DNA of 64,000 nucleotides from Deltaproteobacteria bacterium (GTDB lineage Bacteria; Myxococcota_A; Polyangia; JACPQR01). The notes below the pieces were generated by a model. It made no database searches, had not been told where the DNA came from, and saw nothing but the letters and a program-made list of their open reading frames with translations. Made by a program: the position numbers and the translations under genes. How positions within the stretch are numbered: the first letter of the stretch is position 1; each line of letters opens with the position of its first letter. The DNA lies in contig JACPQR010000096.1 in the NCBI GenBank assembly GCA_016190375.1, positions 1 to 64,000 on the forward strand. The letters run 5' to 3'. Positions 43,697-53,100 of this stretch are shown here, piece by piece.

Positions 43697-44776
43697 ATGG
43701 CGGTTCGGAAACGCGGGACGAGGGCGCCGGCGCGCAATCACCAGCTCGTTCGCATCCTGGGCGTCCTTCGCGATGTCGATCGGCTGGGTGGGACCGACCT
43801 GTACGAGCTCGCGGCGAAGTGGGGGGCGGCGACGAGGACGATCCGGCGCGATCTCGCCGCCTTGCAGGAGGCTGGTGTCCCGATCATCGCGGAGAAGGGC
43901 GACAGGCGGGTCCGCTGGCGCACGGCGTACCGGGACCGCATGGCCTCGGGTCTGACCGGGCTCGTCGACGCGAGCCACTACCTCGCCCTCCGCCTCGCGA
44001 TGCAGCAGGCGGGCCCCGCGCGCCGCACGTCGACGATCTTCGCGTACCTCGAGGACCTGTCGGACCGCATCGAGAAGGCGCTCGGTCCGGGCGACCGCGA
44101 GCGACTCGCGGCCATCGAGCGCTGCTTCCTGCAGCACGACCGCGCCGTCTGGGATAGCGCCCCGCCCGACGTCTTCTGGCCTCTGGTCGACGCGATCTCG
44201 ACGAGCCACCTCTGCCAGTTCACCTACAAGGCGCTCGGCGCGAAGGAGCCGCGCGATTTCACGGCCCTGCCACTGCGTCTGTTCATCCATCACGGCACCG
44301 GCTACGTGCTCGCCTGGATCCCCAAGCACGATCGGATCCTGACGCTCAACCTCCAGCGCCTGCGCGGACTCCGATCCCTCCGCGCGACCGCCACGCCGCC
44401 CGGAGGCATCGACGCCGATGGCTGGGTCGAGTCGGCCTTCGGCGTCTGGGCCGGCGGTCCGACGACGACGTACCGGCTTCGCTTCACGGCCGGCGCCGCC
44501 GCGTACGTGAAGGAGCGGACCTGGCATCCGAAGCAGGTCCTGCACGATCTCGCGGACGGAGGCGTCGAGCTCGAGCTCACCTGCGGCGCCTCGCCCGAGA
44601 TCACGGCGTGGGTTGCGTCGTTCCGGGACAGCGTGGAGATCGTGGCCCCGAGGTCCCTTCGCCGCGACTTCGCCGACCTCGGCCGCTGGCTCGCCTCGAC
44701 GTACGCGACCGGGCCCCGCGTCCTCCGCCCGGCGCCGCGTGCTGGAACCGCGCGGGCAGCGCGGCGCGCGAGCTGA
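43697..44776 (+). CDS. WYL-domain transcriptional regulator
   Basis: Product of 359 residues starting MAVRKRGTRAPARNHQLVRIL. The N-terminal winged helix-turn-helix (about 15-75; TDLYELAAKWGAATRTIRRDLAALQEAGVPI) is followed by a linker, then a WYL-type domain (about 155-230; QFTYKALGAKEPRDFTALPL, GYVLAWIPKHDRILTLNLQRLRGL) and a WCX-like C-terminus (about 255-345). WYL regulators often control defence loci and bind inverted repeats. It faces kinase paralogue 3, and a broken copy of its start lies beside the AAA operon (18,418), so it is the best candidate to read the TGAC-N7-GTCA motif. The link is inference. Confidence 0.85.
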   Translation: MAVRKRGTRAPARNHQLVRILGVLRDVDRLGGTDLYELAAKWGAATRTIRRDLAALQEAGVPIIAEKGDRRVRWRTAYRDRMASGLTGLVDASHYLALRLAMQQAGPARRTSTIFAYLEDLSDRIEKALGPGDRERLAAIERCFLQHDRAVWDSAPPDVFWPLVDAISTSHLCQFTYKALGAKEPRDFTALPLRLFIHHGTGYVLAWIPKHDRILTLNLQRLRGLRSLRATATPPGGIDADGWVESAFGVWAGGPTTTYRLRFTAGAAAYVKERTWHPKQVLHDLADGGVELELTCGASPEITAWVASFRDSVEIVAPRSLRRDFADLGRWLASTYATGPRVLRPAPRAGTARAARRAS

Positions 44777-44846
44777 AGCTCCCGCAGCAGGGAGTAAATC
44801 GCGCCGAAGGCACCGCCCAGGTCTCGTACTCACCCGAGGTCACGCG

Positions 44847-45722
44847 CTAGATTCCCGATTCGGCCCCCCTTTCGTTCGATCGCCGCGCCGCGAGGTCCTG
44901 CTCGATCTCGCGGAGCGCGTGTCTCACCCACGAGATCGCGTCGATCTCGGTATGGACCGCGGAGATCTCGCGGTCCGCCCGCTTTCGATTGCGCTCCAGG
45001 CTGACATCGAGCGGCACGTCGCAGCACAGGATGCTCATGCGGTACCCGAGTGCCTTGACGCGTTGCAGGGCGTCCATCAACCGAGGGTGCGCCAGCCGGC
45101 TGGGCAGGACTTCCAGGACCACGTGACGTCGTTCGCGAAGCGCCGCCAGGGCTACCGCCCGGCCGGCCTCTTGAAGGAGCCTTCCGATGTTGGCGGGCAC
45201 CTTCGTGTCGCCGAGCGTGAGCATCAGGTAGAGCTCGGCCGGGTCGATCGGGACATGTGAAGCCAGGCGGGAGCGGCGGAGCGTCGTCTTCCCGCTCGCC
45301 ACTGGCCCCATCACCAAGGTGAGCTCCGGGACTTCTGGCCCCTTCGGCCTGGAGCGCCGGCCCAGGATGTCCAGCTCGAGCGCGCCAATGTCGATCTGCG
45401 CAGGAGGCTCGTTGATTGCGCCGAACCAATCTCTTCGGAACGCGGAGGGGTCGTCCGGAAAGCTCCAATCATCGACGTTGAAGGAGCCGGCCAGCCGACC
45501 TCGCTCCACGGCGCGATGGACCAGCGGCATGCACCCTCTCACCCACGAGGCGAAGCTGGCTCGGTCGAAGATGACCTGACCCGGTAGTGTCCCGCACAGC
45601 GAGTGGTCGTGCACGTGGCGGCCGCCCGGTCCCTCGACGATGACGGCCCGGGCGTCATCCACGAGCCCCACCGCGATTCCGTCGACCTCGACCCAAATCT
45701 CGCTCGACTCCTCGTCTTGCAT
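44847..45722 (-). CDS. P-loop kinase family protein, paralogue 3
   Basis: Product of 291 residues, ATG 45,722 (MQDEESSEIWVEVDGIAVG). It shows the same two-domain plan as paralogues 1 and 2, with closest resemblance to paralogue 2: Walker A GPVASGKTT, ASHVPIDPAELYLMLTLGDTKVPANIGRLL, and LERNRKRADREISAVHTEIDAI. In place of the HDHSLCGFLAGHV segment of its sisters it has HDHSLCGTLPGQV. It ends after RGAESGI, just where paralogue 2 continues into the FtsK-gamma part; the DNA beyond is the antisense end of the WYL gene. Convergent with that regulator. Confidence 0.82.
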   Translation of the reverse strand: MQDEESSEIWVEVDGIAVGLVDDARAVIVEGPGGRHVHDHSLCGTLPGQVIFDRASFASWVRGCMPLVHRAVERGRLAGSFNVDDWSFPDDPSAFRRDWFGAINEPPAQIDIGALELDILGRRSRPKGPEVPELTLVMGPVASGKTTLRRSRLASHVPIDPAELYLMLTLGDTKVPANIGRLLQEAGRAVALAALRERRHVVLEVLPSRLAHPRLMDALQRVKALGYRMSILCCDVPLDVSLERNRKRADREISAVHTEIDAISWVRHALREIEQDLAARRSNERGAESGI

Positions 45723-45762
45723 GGTCAGTCCTTTCTCACATGAACAGGATGCCCGACACGCA

Positions 45763-45777
45763 TGACAGATGGGGTCA
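45763..45777 (-). promoter_or_regulatory. Operator-like site TGAC-N7-GTCA upstream of kinase paralogue 3 (site 7)
   Basis: On the minus strand TGACCCCATCTGTCA, 40 bp before ATG 45,722. CATCCT again follows 11 bases after the right half-site. Confidence 0.6.
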
Positions 45778-45784
45778 CAGGAGC

Positions 45785-45840
45785 GGCGATCACCTGTCGC
45801 TCCTCGCGAGGCGCCGACCGCATGCGAGCGACAGCCACAG
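45785..45840 (-). pseudogene. Tiny BrnT-derived fragment
   Basis: GATCACCTGTCGCTCCTCG at 45,788-45,806 matches the antisense of the brnT region encoding EERQVI (compare 33,219-33,237 and 38,388-38,406). It is too short to code and is probably debris from the same rearrangements. Confidence 0.4.
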
Positions 45841-45892
45841 TCAGAGCAACGGCACCCTTCCCTTCGGTAGCGCAATTGGCTACTCACGAGCC

Positions 45893-46357
45893 ATGGAACA
45901 GTCGACCTCTCCGGGCTCCACCACGATCGAGGGCCGGTGCCTGTGCGGCGCGGTCCGCTTCCGCCTGTCGCCGCCGACCGACTTCGTCGCGCATTGCCAC
46001 TGCTCGTCATGCCGCCTGTCGCATGGAGCGGCGTTCGTCACGTGGACCTCGGTCCCGGCGGAGCGCTTCGCGTTCGAGACAGGCGAGGCCACCGTGGGTT
46101 GGTACCGGTCCTCGAAATGGGTCGCGTGGGGGTTCTGCCGCACCTGCGGCAGCTCGATGCTCTACCGTGCGCTCGAGGCCGGCCACCACGAGTCGCCGAA
46201 GCTCGACCGCATCTACGTGACGGCCGGCAGCCTCGTCAGCCCGCTCGACCGCGCGCCCGCAGCGCACGTGAGCTACGAGGAGCACTTGCCGTGGGTGCGC
46301 GTGCCGGACGGGCTGCCGAAGCATCGCGGCAAGACGGACGAAACGTTGCCCGAGTGA
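45893..46357 (+). CDS. GFA/CENP-V-type zinc protein
   Basis: Product of 154 residues. GRCLCGAVRFRLSPPTDFVAHCHCSSCR and WGFCRTCGSSMLYR give the CxCG...CHCxxC...CxxC zinc ligands of the glutathione-dependent formaldehyde-activating enzyme-like (GFA) family. Many members have no proven enzymatic role. ATG 45,893 is the first in-frame start that keeps the typical N-terminus. Confidence 0.85.
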   Translation: MEQSTSPGSTTIEGRCLCGAVRFRLSPPTDFVAHCHCSSCRLSHGAAFVTWTSVPAERFAFETGEATVGWYRSSKWVAWGFCRTCGSSMLYRALEAGHHESPKLDRIYVTAGSLVSPLDRAPAAHVSYEEHLPWVRVPDGLPKHRGKTDETLPE

Positions 46358-46466
46358 CGTCGGGGTCGGTCTCGCAAATGGAGATCGAGGTGAACGTCCG
46401 CCTGGCTCCCCGGTCGTCGAGGTTCCACTCGACGGCCGACGTCATCGGGATCCTCGATCGCGTGCC

Positions 46467-48266
46467 CTAGAGCCGGTAGCGCGCCTTCCGCCTGAGCCAG
46501 CCGAAGAGGAGGACGAGCCCGGCCAGGATCGGGATGGAGGAACGCGGGCTGGCAGTACCGACGTTGCAAAGGCCCCCGTCGTCCCGCTCCGGCTGACTCC
46601 AGGGGTTCGTCGTGCTGGCGAAGCGGCTCCCGGGAACGTACTGCACCTCCGGGTCGGGGTCGGGCCCGTCGGGGCTGCAGCGGTATCGAGCGTTGACGTC
46701 GTCCCGGTTGTCCACGATGAGCCGGCCCGCTCCGCGCTCGCTCTGCCGGATGGCCAGGAGCGCGGCGGGCATCTCGTCGTCCGGGTCTCCCCATTCGGCC
46801 GTCGGGACGCAGGCGCGCACGCCGTTCGGCGTGACGACGTCCCACTGCCCGCCCTCGTCCCAGCCGGCGCCGGGCGTGCACATGTACGTCCTCACGCCCG
46901 AGCGGAGGGTCGGGACGTCCGGCAGGTCGGGGTTCGTGGCGAAGATCGGGTCCTCGGTCATCTCGCCCGGTGACATCGTCGTGTACATTCGGGTGAGCTT
47001 CGAGTGCCGGCTCAGGGCGTCGGCGACGCTCCGCAGCGGCGCGACGATCTCGCGCTCGATCGAGGCGGCGAGGCCGGGCCCATCGAACTCGTATCCCGAC
47101 TCCACGAGCTCGTCGCCGTAACAGCGATCGCACTCCCGCCAGCAGTCCCCTCCGTCATCGTCGTCCCAGCATTCCAGGCCGCAATCGACGCAGGCGTAGA
47201 ACTCGGCGGGGGAGATCTCCTCGGCGACGTACGACTCCGGAATCGGCACGTGTGTCTGGAGGAGCTCCAGCATCTTCGGGCTCGCGAGCAGACGCTGAGC
47301 CTCGACCTCCCGAAGCAGCTCCCGCGGATCTGTGATCGTGGCGAGTCGATCGGTGTCGTAGCGGTCGGGGTTCATGGCCGCGCGGGCGTCGGCCGGCGAT
47401 CCGGCGAAGTCCACCAGGAACCCTCGGCCCCCGATCTCGTCGAGGGCCCGGTTCGCGAGGTCCCCGTAATCGCCGTCGTCCGCGGCGTACAGGTACAGGT
47501 CGTTGAGCCAGAGCTCCGGGTAGTTCAGCGAGACGGCCTGTGCGTCGGCGAGCACCCAGACGAGGATCGGCATGTTCGGCGTGGCCGCGATCGACGTCAG
47601 GCGGATCGGCAGGCACGGCTCGTCCGTGGGGATGTCGAGGACGATGGGCCGCAGATCGCCGACCGATCGATCGTTCTGGAGCTTCAGCCCCGCGAAGTAG
47701 AAGCCGGCGTTCACGTAGGACGCGATGATCGGCAGCGCTCCCTCGCCGACGTCGTACTCGTTCTCCTCGAGCCAGCGGACGAGCGCGTCGGGATCCTCGC
47801 TGTCGACCACGACCGTCGAGTAGGGACCCGCCACGCCGGTCGAGATGACAGTGACCGCACCCCCGACGTCGGCGTCCGAATCGGCGTCGGAGTCCGCGTC
47901 GGCGTCCGCGTCGGCATCGCCACCCCAGTCGGGCTCGCAGCCCGGAGCATACCGGGTGTCGCGCTCGAACCGCGGTACCGTGGCCGAGAGCAGGGCCGTG
48001 AAGGCCTCGTCGCTGCCCACGTCGAAGGTCGGAACCTCCGAGACGGGCACGACCCAGGAGAAATCACTCGCGTTTCCCTCGAACTGGATCTGGATGTGGG
48101 CCTGCACGTGCCCGTCCTCCACGATGAACAGGACCCGTTCGCCGGATTGGTCGATCTGCTGGCCGCTGCAGAAGAATCCCCCGCACGCCCAGGCCATGCT
48201 CCCGCCGAAAGACACGGCCGCTCCCACGCACGCGACGAGCACACACTTCAAGGGCCACCTCCTCAT
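46467..48266 (-). CDS. Secreted DUF2330 protein with C-terminal sorting-like tail
   Basis: Product of 599 residues. A signal peptide (to about WACGG, residues 26-30) leads into the DUF2330 hallmark ACGGFFCSGQQIDQSGERVLF. An Asp/Ala/Ser linker (DADADADSD..., about 117-132) interrupts the domain. A Cys-rich insert (about 365-395: CVDCGLECWDDDDGGDCWRECDRC) is probably disulfide-bonded or metal-binding. The C-terminus has a hydrophobic helix followed by RRKAR (about 575-599), like MYXO-CTERM-type sorting signals but without the usual Cys motif. The role is unknown. Confidence 0.85.
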   Translation of the reverse strand: MRRWPLKCVLVACVGAAVSFGGSMAWACGGFFCSGQQIDQSGERVLFIVEDGHVQAHIQIQFEGNASDFSWVVPVSEVPTFDVGSDEAFTALLSATVPRFERDTRYAPGCEPDWGGDADADADADSDADSDADVGGAVTVISTGVAGPYSTVVVDSEDPDALVRWLEENEYDVGEGALPIIASYVNAGFYFAGLKLQNDRSVGDLRPIVLDIPTDEPCLPIRLTSIAATPNMPILVWVLADAQAVSLNYPELWLNDLYLYAADDGDYGDLANRALDEIGGRGFLVDFAGSPADARAAMNPDRYDTDRLATITDPRELLREVEAQRLLASPKMLELLQTHVPIPESYVAEEISPAEFYACVDCGLECWDDDDGGDCWRECDRCYGDELVESGYEFDGPGLAASIEREIVAPLRSVADALSRHSKLTRMYTTMSPGEMTEDPIFATNPDLPDVPTLRSGVRTYMCTPGAGWDEGGQWDVVTPNGVRACVPTAEWGDPDDEMPAALLAIRQSERGAGRLIVDNRDDVNARYRCSPDGPDPDPEVQYVPGSRFASTTNPWSQPERDDGGLCNVGTASPRSSIPILAGLVLLFGWLRRKARYRL

Positions 48267-48407
48267 TTGGCAAGCGCTGAGCTGTTTGCGACCCCCGTGC
48301 CACCGCCGGTTGCTCGAAAACGCCCGCAGTACCTGCTCGCGCGTGTCCAGGTGTTCGCCCCGGGCCGCGGTGAGCGGACAGTCGTCTCGAGGCGCGTCTG
48401 CGGGCTC

Positions 48408-50054
48408 TCAGACCAGGATCGCGGCGATCAGCGCGCGTAGCTCCTGCAGCGAGAAGGGCTTGATCAAGCGGCGGTTGGGGACGCGGTCCAGGAACTCGGC
48501 CGCGCGCGGTGTGAAGGCACCGCCGGTCATGAACACGATGCGCTCGGCCTGCTCCGGGGCCACGCGGGTGAGCTCCTCGTGCAGATCGGCTCCCGTCGTG
48601 TCGGGCATCATCAGGTCGCACAGGATCAGATCGAAGCGGTCGCCGCGCGTGAGACGCTCGAGCGCCTCGCGCGAGCTCGCCAGCCCCACGACCTCGTGAT
48701 CGCCGGACAGCGCGCGGCCGAGGCCATCGAGGACCATCGGCTCGTCGTCGATGACGAGGATCTTGCCGCGCCGCGGCGCGTGGGAGGACCTGGCGGCCGG
48801 AGGCGCGCTCGACGGCCGGCAGCGGGCCGCCGGAAGGACGACGCGGAACGTCGAGCCACTGCCGAGCTCGCTGGTCACCTCGATGCGGCCACCGATCGAG
48901 GCCACGATCGCGTGGCACAGCGACAGCCCGAGGCCGGCCCCGCCTCCGGGGCCCTTCGTGGTGAAGAACGGATCGAAGATGCGCTCGCGCGCGGCCGGGT
49001 CGATCCCGCACCCGGTGTCGTGGACCTCGATGACGGCGTTGCCGAGCTGGTCCGTCCGGGAGACGACGCAGATCTCGTTCGCCTCCGCGCGTCCTTCCGG
49101 GATCGCGTGGGCGGCGTTCACGAGGAGGTTCATGAACACCTGCGCCAGGCGCGCTTCGCTCGCCTCGACGGGCGGGACGCCGCCGAGCTCGCGGACGAGC
49201 CGCGCGCGGTGGCGGATCTCGTTCGTCGCGAGCGCGAGGGTGGACTCGAGGATCGGAACGACGTGCACCGGCGCCCGACGCTCCTCGTCGGCGCCCCCGA
49301 AGACGCCGAGGTCCCGCACGACGTCGCGGGCCCGCTCCGCGCCTTCGCGCGCGTCCGAGAGCGCATCGCGGACCGCGGTCAGCTCCGAGAGCATCTCGTC
49401 GCCGGCGAACCGCGCCCAGAGGGACCGACCCGTCGCGGGCCCGGCACCCGAAGGGTCGGCGGACACGATCGCCCTGGCCCGCTCGAGCCTCGCGGCGAGC
49501 TCCGCCGCGCGCTCGCCGGCGAAGACGACGTTCGAGAGGATCCACGACAGGGGGTTGTTGATCTCGTGGCTGACACCCGACGCGAGCGTGCCCACGGTCG
49601 CCAGGCGGCCGGCGAGGACGAGCTGCTCCTCGAGCTTCTTGCGCTCCGACTGGTCCTGCCCGGTCCCGACCATCCGGACCGGCCGGCCGGCCTCGTCGAT
49701 GACCACCTCCGCGCGGCCCCGCGCGAACAGGATCGAGCCGTCCGTCCGGACGATGCGGAACTCGAAGTCGACCGGCGCGAGATCCACGAGCGCGCGGCCG
49801 ATGAGGCCGCAGACGAAAGCTCTGTCGTCCGGATGCACGCGCGCCAGGTAGATCTCGAACGTCGGCTCGACCTCGCCCTGGCGAAACCCTAGCTGCCGGT
49901 AGAGCTCGGGTGACCAGGTCACCGCGTTCGTCGCGATGTCCCATTCCCAGCTCCCCAGGCGTGCGATCGCCTGGATCTCGACCAGCCTCGCCTCGCTCCG
50001 GCGCAGCCGTTCTTCGAGCTCCTCGAGCCCGGGCCCTGCCTTACCCCCGATCAT
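48408..50054 (-). CDS. Hybrid PAS sensor histidine kinase with receiver domain
   Basis: Product of 548 residues, soluble. A PAS domain (about 25-138, GSWEWDIATNAVTWSPELY and VHPDDRA) is followed by a dimerisation helix with the phosphorylated His in GVSHEINNPLSW (about H163). The HATPase domain (about 285-405) shows the N box FMNLLVNAAHAI and G boxes DTGCGIDP and GAGLGLSLCHAI. A C-terminal receiver domain (about 428-548) has the phospho-acceptor Asp in DLILCDLMMPD (about 481) and the conserved Lys in RLIKPF. No output domain is visible, so it presumably signals to a separate partner. Confidence 0.92.
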   Translation of the reverse strand: MIGGKAGPGLEELEERLRRSEARLVEIQAIARLGSWEWDIATNAVTWSPELYRQLGFRQGEVEPTFEIYLARVHPDDRAFVCGLIGRALVDLAPVDFEFRIVRTDGSILFARGRAEVVIDEAGRPVRMVGTGQDQSERKKLEEQLVLAGRLATVGTLASGVSHEINNPLSWILSNVVFAGERAAELAARLERARAIVSADPSGAGPATGRSLWARFAGDEMLSELTAVRDALSDAREGAERARDVVRDLGVFGGADEERRAPVHVVPILESTLALATNEIRHRARLVRELGGVPPVEASEARLAQVFMNLLVNAAHAIPEGRAEANEICVVSRTDQLGNAVIEVHDTGCGIDPAARERIFDPFFTTKGPGGGAGLGLSLCHAIVASIGGRIEVTSELGSGSTFRVVLPAARCRPSSAPPAARSSHAPRRGKILVIDDEPMVLDGLGRALSGDHEVVGLASSREALERLTRGDRFDLILCDLMMPDTTGADLHEELTRVAPEQAERIVFMTGGAFTPRAAEFLDRVPNRRLIKPFSLQELRALIAAILV

Positions 50055-50146
50055 CTAGCGGTCATGATGATATCCCGGCCTCGATCCCGGGACCACGCTT
50101 TTTCGCGCCCAGTCCGAGAAGGAGCGCTCCGGCGCCGGCCACGACG

Positions 50147-53100
50147 TCAGATGCGTCGTCGCGCCTTGCGTCGCGGGCGGAGTCGTCCGAGCAGGGGAAG
50201 CCAGGGCACGAGGACGGCCATGCTGACGTCGCACTTGCAGCCGCCGTCGTCGTCCCGCACCGGTGGGAAGTACGCGCCGGAGTCATCTCCTGCCGCGGCA
50301 TCGACGGAGCCGTCCGGGCGCGAGCCCGCGTCCATCCCCGCGCCGGCGTCGTCGCCGCCCGGCCCCGCGTCGCCGCCCGGCCCAGCGTCGCCGCCCGGCC
50401 CAGCGTCGCCGCCCGGCCCCGCGTCGCCGCCCGGCCCAGCGTCGCCGGCGGGGAGCTCGCCGCGGCGGACCTCGTACATGAAGGCCTCGTACCTGCCGTC
50501 GATCACGACCTGGTTCCCGTCGCGCTCGATCTCCCGCCGCGTCGGCACGCCGTAGATGTCCACGACCCGCGCCGACGTGACGGGGTCGCCCACGAACGTG
50601 AGCGTCGCCTGCACCGGCTCGAGCAGTAGCGGCGGGCCGCCCACGTCGGTCAGCGCGGTCTCGTCCAGGTTCCAGCTCGCGCCGGTCTGCGTGTCGCGCG
50701 CGAGCGCGGTCACGAGGATCTGCTGCGACTGGTCGAGCGGCAGATCATCGAGCGGGGTCAGGAGAAGGACCGCGAAGTCCGTCCGCAGATCCACCGAGAC
50801 GCCCGGCAACTCATGGACGCGGCCGCCGGCGAACCCGATCACGCCCTGCGTCTTGGGTCCCGCCGCGAGGACGAAGCGGGCGTCGGCGTCCCACACGAGC
50901 TCGCCCGTGCTGCTCGTGAAGGGCCCGGCCAGATTCCAGTCGCCGCGCTCCGGCGCCGCCGCGTCATCGGCCACGTCGAGCGTGATGCGACCGAGCGCGA
51001 AGACCTCGGGCGGCACCGCGAGGTCGCCCGCCTCTCCGTCCCACGCGCCCTCGGCGAGGGGCTGTGTCAGGACGTCGTAGCCCGCGAACGCCGCGTCGAC
51101 CGGCACGCGTCGCGCCGCGATGGGCTCCGACTCGGCGTAGTGGCCGCGCGCGACGGAGAATGCGAGCGCAGGGAACTGCCCCATGAAGTGGGGCGTCTCG
51201 GAGACGTAGGAGTAGAGGTCCGGCCACCCGCCCCGCATGTAGGCCTTCGAGGCGCCGAAGTGGAAGCTGGCGTCCCAGCCGTGAAGACCCATCCCGTACA
51301 GGGCCAGGAGCGGCGCAGCCTCCGCCTTCCAGGGGTTCGGCGGGCTCTGCGTCCACTCGCTGACGAAGAAGGGCCGGTCCTCGACCTGGGAGAAGCCGAT
51401 GGAGAGGAGCCCCGATCCCGGAGCGCCGAGGTGAGAGGTCGTGTCCGCCGAGCTCGCCGTGATTCGCCAGACGCCGCCTCCTCCGCCCGTGTACGCGTGG
51501 CGATCGATCGCATCGGCCGCCATGTCCGTCCACGAGTTCGCGGCTTGCGCGGCCGGACCACCCGCCCTCCAGGCCGTCGTCACGATCACGCCGCCGAAGC
51601 CCGTCGTGCGGATCTCGTCGATGCGGCGCTCGTAGTAATCGCGCTGCGTCTCTGCCAGGAACCGGATGAAGTCGCCCATCCTGGCTCGCTCGTTCGGGCG
51701 CCCCCACGGGCCCTCGGCGGCCATCTCCCAGGCCCCGTAGATGGGCATCGAGTCGTTGTCCAGCGAGTCGCCGGCGCGGCTCCCGGCGCCGGCCGGACCC
51801 CACGCGGCCAGGAGCGCGGCGTCGTCGGCGTAGCGGCCCCGCAGCCACTCGGCCCACATCGCCTGCAGCGCCGCGAGGTGCAGCGGCATCTCGCCGGTCG
51901 CGAGGTCGTTGAGAGGCCAGTGCCAGAAGATCGAGTCCTCGTTGTGGATCTCGACGACCGCGAGCGTGGGGTCGTCCGCGTAGCGAAGACCCGTGTAGGG
52001 GTTGACGTGGTCGAGCAGGGGCTCGAGACGCGACCACTCGACGTCCTGCAGCTCGCGCATGAACGAGACCACGCCGGAGGTCGACCGACCGCCGTCCTCC
52101 TCTGCGAGCTCCGCGAAGAGCGCCGGATCGTACCCGTCCTCCGCGGTGACTATGGCCGGGTAGAACACCGACCAGTCCATGTGGATCCCCTGCTCCTCGA
52201 GCGCTGCGAACCAGTGATCGAAGGCGTCGAGGCGGTCGGGGTCGAACGAGACCGTGCCGTCCGCAGCGACGGTCGGCCCGATCGAGTCGATGACCGGGTG
52301 GTGCCTGACGATGGAGATGCCGTACTTCGCGTAGAAGCGCGCCTGCTGCTCGCGCAGATCGGGCGTGCTCATGGGCCTCGCATTGACGCCCCAGAGCTTC
52401 GCCGGCGTGCCGTCCTCCCAGCGCAGGTCCGCGCCGTCGCGCTCGAGCCAGCCGCGCGACCCGGCCGGCGCCGCCAGCAGGCGGGACATGTCCGTGATCG
52501 AGGCCGGGTCGAACGGATCGTCCCCCGGCGCGTAGGCGAACCACGCGTCGGGCTCGGGCTCGGCACCGCCTTCGGCCTCCGGCTGCAAGGCGCCGCTCGG
52601 CGCCCAGACCTCGCTCGTGAGGCAGAAGGCGTCGAGCGCGCCGTAGATCTCCGCTCCGTTCCACGACGGGTGCGGCTCCAGGCCGAAGGCGACCGTGTGC
52701 TGCCCCGGCTCGAGGTCGACCGGGCCGGTGTCGACCCAGCCGACGAAGCGAATGTCCAACGTGGGCTCGACGAGGTTGACCTGCTCGCGCGCCCGGTTGT
52801 CCAGATCGAGGTCGATCCTGTCGCCCTCGTCGAAGGAGGCCCACATCGTGAGACGGTAGACTCCGACCCGCGCCCACAGCGTGTACGCGCCGCCCTCGCC
52901 GACCTCGAAATCGCAGCGCACCTCGACGGGGACGCTGTCGTTCGCGTAGTGGGCGGTCCAGTCGCCGGTGTCGACGAGGTCGCCGGGCGTTCCGGGCGAG
53001 AGGAGGTCGCGCTGCACCGAGCTGTACCAGCCGTGCTGGTTGAACTCCGTCCATGCGCAGGACTCCCCCTCCATCCAGATCGCTTCCTGGGCGACAGCGC

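Noticed and set aside
44613..44850. Small ORFs at the 3' end of the WYL gene
   Set aside because: They are other-frame readings of the regulator C-terminus.
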